Assembly (NCBI RefSeq): GCF_008704655.1
Contig: NZ_CP023688.1
Coordinates: 496,001 to 560,000, forward strand
Source of the DNA: Streptomyces rimosus
GTDB lineage: Bacteria; Actinomycetota; Actinomycetes; Streptomycetales; Streptomycetaceae
DNA length: 64,000 nt
Reading direction: 5' to 3'
How positions within the stretch are numbered: position 1 is the stretch's first letter; each line of letters starts with the position of its first letter. Under the pieces are notes generated by a model that had not been told where the DNA came from, searched no databases, and was given only the letters and a program-made list of their open reading frames with translations. This document shows positions 8,784 to 15,500 of this stretch, in pieces. Made by a program: the position numbers and the translations under genes.

Positions 8784-10307
8784 TCAGCAGGAGCCGAGGT
8801 CCTGCCAGACGCCCCATTCGCCGGTGCTGCCGGGCTCCTCGCCCGTCGTCCACCACTTGGCCTTCCAGGTGTGGCCCTTGTGCGACACCTGCTGGCCGGC
8901 CGTGTAGACCGTGCCTGCGGCCCAGGGGGCGGCCGTGCACTGGCCGCCGCTGCCGCCGGTGATGGTCAAGGCGTAGGTCGCCGAGTGGCTGCCGGAGGGG
9001 CCGGTGCCGGTGACGGTGATGCGGTGGGTGCCGGACGGCGCCGCGGCGGTCGTCGCGAGGGTCAGGGTGGCGGAGCCGCCCGCCTTGACGGAGTCCGCGC
9101 TGAGCGAGGCGGTGACGCCGGCGGGGACGCCGTTGACGGTCAGGTTCACCTTCTGGGCCGCGCCCGCGGTCACCGCGGTCTGCACCGTGGTGGTGGCCGT
9201 ACCGCCCGCGGTCACCGATCCGGTGGCGGGTGCCGCCGTCACCGAGAAGTCGTTCTGCGGGGTGCTGGAACCGCTGGTGAAGGGGGCGAAGATACGGGTG
9301 AAGTCCCAGGTCTGCTGCTCGATGCCGGAGCAGTTGTCGGAGGCCGGGCCGCCGGGGCAGCCGCCGTTGTCGCGCTGGAGCGCCCAGAACGACAGGGTGT
9401 TGATCTTTTTGGCGGTGGCCCAGCCGTAGACCTGGCGCGCGTTGGCCAGGGTGAAGGTCTCGGCCGGTCCGAAGTCGTCGACCCCGGGCATCTCGGTGAC
9501 GCCGATCATGCCCCAGAGCTGGGCGTCGCTCTTGTCCGGGTACAGGCGCGCGAGTTGATCGTGCAGGCCCTGGGCGGCGGTCTCGGTGTCGTTCGCCATG
9601 TTGTGGGTGGCGTTGTCGTAGTAGTCGAACGTCATCAGGTTGACCACGTCGACGCGGGCGCCGTTGCTCACCGCGTTCCGCAGCAGCGCCACCCCGTTGG
9701 CGGCCGGACCGCGCGTGGTCGTCGGCAGCGTGTAGGAGATCTCCAGCTTCCGGCCGTTGGCCGCCGCCCAGTCCTGGACGAGCTTGATGGCCTTGTTGCG
9801 CCGGTCGATGCCCGCGGTGTTGTCGAGCGCGTCGACCTCGATGTCCATGTCGAGCCGGCTGATGTCGTAGGTCGTGACGACCTTCTCGTACGCGGCGGCG
9901 ATCTGCTGGACATCGGTGCAGCTGTCGGCGATCTCGGTGCCGGTGGTGTCCGCGGTGTACCCGCCGAACGAGGGGATGACGTCGCCGCCCCGGCCCTGGA
10001 TGGTCCTGATGTCGGCGCCGAAGGTGGCCGGGGAGATCGGCATGCCGGTGTTGCCGTTCCACAGGGGCGTACAGGAGCCCTTACGGTCCGTCTGGATGAA
10101 CGCCATCGTCAGGTGCTTGGCACCCGACTCGGCGGCCATCGCGGCGGGGCTCTGGCCGGTCCACGCCTCGAAGTAGGGGGCGAAGACATGGGCGGGGAGG
10201 GGGGTCGCGGCCGACGCGCCGCCGGCACCGGTCACGGCGAGGCCGAGCGCCGCGACCGCGGTGACGGCGGCGGTGAACGCCGCGCGCAGGGAGGGGATGC
10301 GTCTCAT
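8784..10307 (-). CDS. Secreted GH18 chitinase with C-terminal chitin-binding domain
   Basis: A 507-residue secreted protein. ATG 10307 gives a signal peptide (MRRIPSLRAAFTAAV..., cleavage near ASA-AT at residue 34); a TTG five codons upstream is possible. The GH18 barrel shows SFGG (113-116) and the active-site strand LDMDIE with the acid/base Glu at residue 157. The barrel is followed by a Thr/Ser/Gly-rich Ig-like beta domain (about 350-445) and a C-terminal CBM5/12-type chitin-binding module (AAPWAAGTVYTAGQQVSHKG, then WKAKWWTTGEEP). It should hydrolyse chitin outside the cell. Regulation by chitin is supported by the 12-bp direct repeats about 100 bp upstream. Confidence 0.93.
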   Translation of the reverse strand: MRRIPSLRAAFTAAVTAVAALGLAVTGAGGASAATPLPAHVFAPYFEAWTGQSPAAMAAESGAKHLTMAFIQTDRKGSCTPLWNGNTGMPISPATFGADIRTIQGRGGDVIPSFGGYTADTTGTEIADSCTDVQQIAAAYEKVVTTYDISRLDMDIEVDALDNTAGIDRRNKAIKLVQDWAAANGRKLEISYTLPTTTRGPAANGVALLRNAVSNGARVDVVNLMTFDYYDNATHNMANDTETAAQGLHDQLARLYPDKSDAQLWGMIGVTEMPGVDDFGPAETFTLANARQVYGWATAKKINTLSFWALQRDNGGCPGGPASDNCSGIEQQTWDFTRIFAPFTSGSSTPQNDFSVTAAPATGSVTAGGTATTTVQTAVTAGAAQKVNLTVNGVPAGVTASLSADSVKAGGSATLTLATTAAAPSGTHRITVTGTGPSGSHSATYALTITGGSGGQCTAAPWAAGTVYTAGQQVSHKGHTWKAKWWTTGEEPGSTGEWGVWQDLGSC

Positions 10308-10401
10308 GGGTGTGGTGTCCAACCGACGAGGGGGATGACCGCTGGTCCCGTACGGAGGACGGGGCCGGGACGAAATTCCCGCACGGGCAGGGCCATGTCA
10401 A

Positions 10402-10429
10402 TGGTCTGGACCAAGATGGGACTAGACCA
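10402..10429 (-). promoter_or_regulatory. Chitinase promoter direct repeats
   Basis: On the minus strand there are two 12-bp direct repeats, TGGTCTAGTCCC (10429-10418) and TGGTCCAGACCA (10413-10402), separated by four bases. They match the direct-repeat operator known from Streptomyces chitinase promoters (consensus about TGGTCCAGACCT), which mediates chitin induction and glucose repression. They lie about 95 bp upstream of the chitinase start. Confidence 0.8.
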
Positions 10430-10664
10430 ATCGGGTCGTGGCTGCCGGACACCCGCCCGGGCGCGCCCGCGGTACGGGCTTCCCGTCTGCTCTGCGAGGT
10501 ACCGCTACGCCACATCCGTTGCCTGGACCACGCGTTCCGTGAACGGTCTCGTCCGCCCCGGGCCGTTACCCCCGGTGTAATCGACGGTGTGCGCCGCCCT
10601 GGGCGAAAGTTGCCACCACGCACCACCACCTCAGCGCCCAGGATCGCCCAGGAAGGAAATGCTC

Positions 10665-11492
10665 ATGCCGTACGTCGAAGGCTCCGGCGGAACAAGCCTG
10701 TTCTACACCGACTGGGGCCAGGGGAAGCCCGTGGTGTTCGTGGCCGGGGCCTGGCTCAGCAGCAGCTCATGGGAGTTCCAGATGCTGCCGCTGTCCGAAC
10801 AGGGCCTGCGCTGCATCGCCTTCGACAAGCGCGGCCACGGCCGTTCCGACTGGGCCGGCCACGGCTTCGACTACGACACCCTCGCCGACGATCTCGCGGC
10901 GCTGCTCGATCACCTCGGCCTCCGCGAGGTGACCCTGGTGGCGCACTCGATGGGCAGCGGGGAGGTGATCCGGTACCTGTCCCGGCACGGCCGGGACCGG
11001 GTGAGCCGGGTGGTGCTGATCGGGGCCACCGCGCCGCTGCTGATGCGGACGGAGGACAACCCGGAGGGCATCGACCGGGCCGCGTTCCAGGCCCTGCTGG
11101 CGGAACGGTCCCAGGACCGCCCCAGATGGATGGCCCAGAACGCCCAGGCGTTCTTCGCCACGCATCTGGGCAACCACATCTCCGCCGAACTCATGGAGTG
11201 GACGGTACGGCAGTGCCTCGACTGCTCGGCCAAGGCCGCCGTCGAGGTGGTCGGCACGGGCTACTCCACCGACCTCCGCAAGGAGGCCGCCGCACTCCAG
11301 GTGCCGGTCCTGATCATCCATGGCGACGCCGACGCCTCCGCGCCCATCACCCTGTGCGGGCGCCGCCTGGCCCAACTGGTGCCGGACAACCGCTACAAGG
11401 AATATCCCCGAGCCGGGCACGGCGTCTTCATCACACACGCCGAACGCCTCAATCAGGACCTGCTCGACTTCATCGCGGAAACGTCCTCCTGA
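10665..11492 (+). CDS. Alpha/beta hydrolase (haloperoxidase-like)
   Basis: A 275-residue alpha/beta hydrolase. Seen: RGHGRSD, the nucleophile elbow AHSMGSG (Ser near 98), the acid segment IIHGDADAS and the catalytic His in GHGVF. It resembles non-haem chloroperoxidase/esterase proteins, whose true substrates are usually unknown. ATG 10665 is favoured over ATG 10659 because GGAAGGAA lies at better spacing. It is a single gene ending in a strong hairpin (11504-11532). Confidence 0.85.
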   Translation: MPYVEGSGGTSLFYTDWGQGKPVVFVAGAWLSSSSWEFQMLPLSEQGLRCIAFDKRGHGRSDWAGHGFDYDTLADDLAALLDHLGLREVTLVAHSMGSGEVIRYLSRHGRDRVSRVVLIGATAPLLMRTEDNPEGIDRAAFQALLAERSQDRPRWMAQNAQAFFATHLGNHISAELMEWTVRQCLDCSAKAAVEVVGTGYSTDLRKEAAALQVPVLIIHGDADASAPITLCGRRLAQLVPDNRYKEYPRAGHGVFITHAERLNQDLLDFIAETSS

Positions 11493-11503
11493 AGCGGGCG
11501 GGT

Positions 11504-11532
11504 CCGGCCCGGATCGAACGCATCCGGGCCGG
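11504..11532 (+). terminator. Terminator between alpha/beta hydrolase and AhpD-like gene
   Basis: Perfect inverted repeat CCGGCCCGGAT / ATCCGGGCCGG with a seven-base loop, 12 bp after the hydrolase stop and 20 bp before the stop of the convergent AhpD-like gene. It may serve both strands. Confidence 0.7.
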
Positions 11533-11551
11533 GTCGGAGCGCGTACGCCGG

Positions 11552-12040
11552 TCAGTTCGACAGGTGGTTCGCGAACATACCGGGCTCGTAGGAGCCTCCC
11601 TTCTGGTGCACGATCACCGCGAGCCGGTTGGCCGCGTTGACCATGGCGACCGAGGTGACCAGCGCGGCGACCTGGTCGTCGTCGTAGTGCTTGCGCACCT
11701 GGTCCCATGTCTCGTCGGAGACGCCCTGGTGGGCGTCGGCGAGCCGGGTGCCCTCCTCGGCGAGGGCCAGCGCGGCCCGCTCGGCCTCGGTGAACACGGT
11801 GGCCTCGCGCCACACGGCGATCAGGCTGAGCCGTACCGCGGTCTCCCCGGCGGCCGCGGCCTCCTTGGCGTGCGCGTCCACGCACCAGCCGCAGCCGTTG
11901 ATCTGGCTGACGCGCAGCGCCACCAGTTCCTGCGTGGTCTTCGGCAGGGCCGACTGCGCGATCAGCAGGCCGGCATTGGCGAACCGCTTGGTGAACTTGG
12001 CGGCGAACTCGTTCTCGAACAGGTTGAACCGGGCGTCCAT
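11552..12040 (-). CDS. AhpD/carboxymuconolactone decarboxylase-family protein
   Basis: A 162-residue all-helical protein. The peroxidase-type CxxC is visible in INGCGWCVDAHAKEA (Cys near residues 50 and 53). This motif and size match the AhpD-like branch that reduces peroxides or acts as a thiol redox partner, not the decarboxylase itself. ATG 12040 is chosen because it gives the family N terminus (MDARFNLFEN). It is divergent from an ECF41 sigma gene, the standard neighbour of that sigma group, so it is probably the regulon member. A possible ECF41-like promoter (CGTCACA-N16-CATC) can be read on the minus strand upstream. Confidence 0.9.
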   Translation of the reverse strand: MDARFNLFENEFAAKFTKRFANAGLLIAQSALPKTTQELVALRVSQINGCGWCVDAHAKEAAAAGETAVRLSLIAVWREATVFTEAERAALALAEEGTRLADAHQGVSDETWDQVRKHYDDDQVAALVTSVAMVNAANRLAVIVHQKGGSYEPGMFANHLSN

Positions 12041-12142
12041 GACGTCGTCCCATCTCTTGGCAGCGAACCGAACGCCCACAAGATGCCGACGCGCCGCCCC
12101 TTGTGACGGGATGCCCGTGTGACGTACGCCACCGCGCACCGG

Positions 12143-12169
12143 TGTCACAGAACCGCGGGGACCGGCGTC
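12143..12169 (+). promoter_or_regulatory. ECF41-type promoter
   Basis: TGTCACA at 12143-12149 and CGTC at 12166-12169, 16 bp apart, fit the remembered ECF41 promoter consensus. It is 45 bp upstream of the chosen start of the ECF41 sigma gene and suggests autoregulation. Confidence 0.55.
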
Positions 12170-12213
12170 TTGTGCGCGTGACGGAGTCGGGAACGGACAG
12201 GCAGGAGCGAGCG

Positions 12214-13176
12214 GTGACGAGCGAGCACGGCGAAGGCACGGACGGACGCAGCGGAACCACGGCGGGCCCGGCCGGGCCGCCCGCCGGAGGCGGGAGCCTG
12301 GACCCCGCCACCGAGACCTTCGTCGCCCACCGCAATCTGCTGTTCACCGTCGCCTACGAGATGCTCGGTTCGGCCGCCGACGCGGAGGACGTCCTCCAGG
12401 AGACCTGGCTGCGGTGGACCGGGGTGGACCTCGACTCGGTACGGGAGCGGCGTGCGTACCTGGTCCGGATCACCACCCGCCAGGCGCTGAGCCGGCTGCG
12501 TACGCTCGGCCGCCGCAAGGAGTCCTACGTCGGTCCCTGGCTGCCCGAACCGCTGCTCACCACGCCCGACGTGGCCGAGGACGTCGAACTGGCCGACAGC
12601 GTCTCGACGGCGATGCTGCTCGTGCTGGAAACCCTCGCGCCGACCGAGCGGGCGGTGTTCGTGCTGCGCGAGGTGTTCGCCCTCGGGTACGACGAGATCG
12701 CCGAGGCCGTCGGCAAGAGCCCGGCCGCGGTCCGCCAGATCGCCCACCGGGCCCGGGCCCATGTCGCGGCCCGCCGGCCACGCGGCGCCGTGTCCGCCGC
12801 CGAGGCCGAAGGCGCGCTGGAGGCGTTCCGGCGGGCGGCCGAAACGGGCGATCTCCAGGGCCTGTGCGATCTGCTCGCGCCGGACGTCGTCTTCCTGGGC
12901 GACGGCGGCGGGGTCAAGCAGGCCGTCCTGCGGCCCGTCGTCGGGTCCGACAAGGTGGCCCGCCTGCTGGCCGCCGGCCTGGGCAACGTCGCCGCGCTGG
13001 GCTCCTTGCGCCCTGTTCGGGTCAACGGCCACCCCGCCCTGGTGCTCCGGCTGGACGACGCCATCGACACCGTCGTGACGGTACGCATCGACGACGGCCT
13101 GATCACCGGGCTCTACGCCGTACGCAACCCCGAAAAGCTCTCGCACATGCACCGGGAGACCGCCCTGCGCCGCTGA
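12214..13176 (+). CDS. ECF41-family RNA polymerase sigma factor
   Basis: A 320-residue sigma factor. Region 2 (LLFTVAYEMLGSAADAEDVL) lies near residue 50 and region 4 (RAVFVLREVFALGYDEIAEA) near 155. A C-terminal SnoaL-like domain follows, with the DGGGVK segment near residue 230 matching the DGGGK motif characteristic of ECF41. That extension is known to tune sigma activity in place of a separate anti-sigma factor. GTG 12214 has AGGAG upstream; a GTG at 12178 is possible. The neighbour is a CxxC AhpD-like gene, the classic ECF41 context. Confidence 0.9.
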   Translation: MTSEHGEGTDGRSGTTAGPAGPPAGGGSLDPATETFVAHRNLLFTVAYEMLGSAADAEDVLQETWLRWTGVDLDSVRERRAYLVRITTRQALSRLRTLGRRKESYVGPWLPEPLLTTPDVAEDVELADSVSTAMLLVLETLAPTERAVFVLREVFALGYDEIAEAVGKSPAAVRQIAHRARAHVAARRPRGAVSAAEAEGALEAFRRAAETGDLQGLCDLLAPDVVFLGDGGGVKQAVLRPVVGSDKVARLLAAGLGNVAALGSLRPVRVNGHPALVLRLDDAIDTVVTVRIDDGLITGLYAVRNPEKLSHMHRETALRR

Positions 13177-13181
13177 TCCGC

Positions 13182-14357
13182 CTAGATCACCCCTTCACTG
13201 AGTTCGAAGAAGAGGCGGCCCGCTGCCGGGGAAGTGAACTGCCGCTGCAATTCGGCGCGGGCGGCCTGCTTGCGGAACTCTCCTTCGTAGGAACCGTCAC
13301 CGGCGTTGTGCATCAGCTCGGTGATCCATGCCGCGAATGCCTGGTAATTCCAGACGTGGCGCAGGCAGGTCTCCGAGTAGCTGTCGAGCAGGCCGGAGTC
13401 GCCCGTGCGGAACCAGTGGATAACGGCGCGCGCGAACACCTCGGTGTCGTAAAGAGCGAGGTGTACGCCCTTCGCGCTCATCGGCGGGACGATATGCGCC
13501 GCGTCTCCGAGCAGGTACAGCCTGCCGTGGCTCATCGGGTCGTGGACCACGCACCGGAAGGGCACGAGCTGCTTGTCGACGATCGGGCCGGTCGGCACGG
13601 TGGCGCCGAAACGTGCTTCCAGTTCGCTCCATATGCGCTCGTCCGGCCACTGCTCCAACGGCTCGTCGGCCGGGCACTGCAGGTAGATACGGCTGGCGTG
13701 CGCCCCGCGGGGCATCATGCCGGCCAGGCCGCGGGAGTGGATGGCCATGCCGGACGGCTTGGCCGGGACCTCGGCCAGCACGCTGAGCCAGGAGTACCGA
13801 TATTCATGGGAGTAGCGGGTGAGGACGCCGGCCGGGATGGATGCCCTGCTGACGCCGCGGTAGCCGTCACAGCCGGCGACGAAGTCGCAACTCACGGCCT
13901 TTTCCGAACCGTCGGTGTCCCGGTAACGCACCGTGGGGCGTGCGCTCCGGAGATTTTCCAGGGTGACGTCCGCGGCCTCGAAGCGGAGATCTCCGCCGCC
14001 CTGGAGGAAGACATCGGTGAGGTTGCGGACGAGAACCTGCTGCGGGCAGAAAATGCTCTCCATTTCCTCGCCCTGCCCGAAATCCATCGGGTGGCGCACG
14101 CCGTCGATCCAGAACCCGCCCGTGAAGTCCGTGAAGGAGTCCGGCTCCACCACGGCCGCGAGTCCCCACTCGCGGAACATGCGCACCCCGCGGGCGTCGA
14201 CGGTGCCCGCCCGCTGCCGCTTCTCGACGTATGCGCGGCTGCGCCGTTCCAGGACGACGCAGTCGATGCCGTTGCGCAGCAAGAAGTTGCCGAGTGTGAG
14301 GCCGGCGACTCCGGCCCCGACGATCACGACGGCGGTGTTCTCCGGTGTTTCGGTCAT
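13182..14357 (-). CDS. pobA: 4-hydroxybenzoate 3-monooxygenase
   Basis: A 391-residue FAD-dependent class A hydroxylase that turns 4-hydroxybenzoate into protocatechuate using NADPH and oxygen. Seen: FAD site VIVGAGVAGLTLGNFLL near residues 11-27, RQRAG at the position of the PobA flavin/NADPH loop, the FVAGCDGYRGVSR fingerprint, and LLGDAAHIVPPMSAKGVHLAL, which closely follows PobA. An AraC-type regulator lies upstream in the same orientation, as in many pobA loci. Protocatechuate ring-cleavage genes are not in the window. Confidence 0.88.
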   Translation of the reverse strand: MTETPENTAVVIVGAGVAGLTLGNFLLRNGIDCVVLERRSRAYVEKRQRAGTVDARGVRMFREWGLAAVVEPDSFTDFTGGFWIDGVRHPMDFGQGEEMESIFCPQQVLVRNLTDVFLQGGGDLRFEAADVTLENLRSARPTVRYRDTDGSEKAVSCDFVAGCDGYRGVSRASIPAGVLTRYSHEYRYSWLSVLAEVPAKPSGMAIHSRGLAGMMPRGAHASRIYLQCPADEPLEQWPDERIWSELEARFGATVPTGPIVDKQLVPFRCVVHDPMSHGRLYLLGDAAHIVPPMSAKGVHLALYDTEVFARAVIHWFRTGDSGLLDSYSETCLRHVWNYQAFAAWITELMHNAGDGSYEGEFRKQAARAELQRQFTSPAAGRLFFELSEGVI

Positions 14358-14519
14358 GTGTGACGCGCCCTTTCTTGACGGGGGCGTGGGCCGGACACGT
14401 CAGGGCGTGTCGGCCTGCCGCTTCGGGGAGCGGCGCCCGGCCACCACTGTCGGCCGGACGGCACCACGTCGCCCACCGGTAAAGGGACGCGGAATACGGA
14501 AAAGCCGCCAACCTGGGCG

Positions 14520-15293
14520 CTACGGTCCGTCGCCCCGCAGATTCGCCTGATAGCGCCCGGGAGTCTGGCCGACGACTTCGCTGAAGGCGTCGATGAAGCT
14601 GGAGGGGTTGGACCAGCCGCACTCCACCGCGGTCCCGGTGACCGACCAGCCATTGGTGAGGTGGACCAGGGCATGGTGGACGCGCAACGTGGTGCGCCAG
14701 CGGTGGAAGCTCATCCCCAGCTCGGTGTGGAACAGCCGGCTCAGGGTGCGCTCGCTCGCGCCCACGGTCCGGCCCAGCTCGACCAGGGTGGCGGCCCGGC
14801 CGGGATCGGCGTGCAGCAGATCGGTGACGGCGCGCAGCCGGTCGTCGCGCGGTTCGGGCAGGTGCAGGGACTGTTCTGACGATTCGGCGAGCTCGTCGAT
14901 CACCACGGCGAGCAGCCGGTCATGGGCGCCGGGGCGGACCTCTTCCCGATCGGTCAGCACCAGCAGCACTTCCCGCAGCAGCGGGCTCACCGCGCATACG
15001 CAAGGGTGCGCCGCGAGTTCGCCGCACCGGTCGGCCGGTACGGCAACGAGGCGGGCGTCGGTCTTCCCGTAAATGCGGTGGGAATGGACGAACCCCGGGG
15101 GCGTCCACGTCACCCGGTTGAACGGCGCGACCCAGGTACCGCGCTCGGTCGTGGTGGCCAGGGCGCCGGCGGCCGCGTACACCAGCTGTCCCTGCGGGTG
15201 GGAGTGCGGGGCGAGGTGATAGCCGTGCGGAATCCAGCCACTGCCGTGGGGTGTCGTCGGCCATCGCGCCGACGAGGGGCGGGTTTTCAGCAT
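14520..15293 (-). CDS. AraC-family regulator, probably of pobA
   Basis: A 257-residue protein from ATG 15293. The N-terminal cupin-like sensor (HGYHLAPHSHPQGQLVYAA) is followed by a double HTH of AraC type (LVELGRTVGASERTLSRLFH and AVECGWSNPSSFIDAFSEVV). It lies 162 bp upstream of pobA in the same direction, so it probably senses an aromatic acid and controls pobA; the ligand is inferred from context only. Confidence 0.82.
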   Translation of the reverse strand: MLKTRPSSARWPTTPHGSGWIPHGYHLAPHSHPQGQLVYAAAGALATTTERGTWVAPFNRVTWTPPGFVHSHRIYGKTDARLVAVPADRCGELAAHPCVCAVSPLLREVLLVLTDREEVRPGAHDRLLAVVIDELAESSEQSLHLPEPRDDRLRAVTDLLHADPGRAATLVELGRTVGASERTLSRLFHTELGMSFHRWRTTLRVHHALVHLTNGWSVTGTAVECGWSNPSSFIDAFSEVVGQTPGRYQANLRGDGP

Positions 15294-15500
15294 CGGACGC
15301 CAGCCTACTGGCCGCAGGACACCTGCGAGGGCTCCGCCCAAGGTGCTCCGATGACCGGCCAACAGCACCAGAGTCAGTCGCAGAGCGTCGGGAACACCGT
15401 CGTCGCACCCGTCCCGACCCATATCGGTCCTCGTTCCGGGTTGCTGAATCTGGACCGCCGCGCCGCTTGCCGGCCGGGTCCGCGCGCCCGTTCCGATCCC

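Noticed and set aside
13182..14357. PobA as supplier of a catechol for the siderophore
   Set aside because: PobA makes protocatechuate (3,4-dihydroxybenzoate), has its own AraC regulator and no iron box; an EntF/EntB-type system normally uses 2,3-dihydroxybenzoate.
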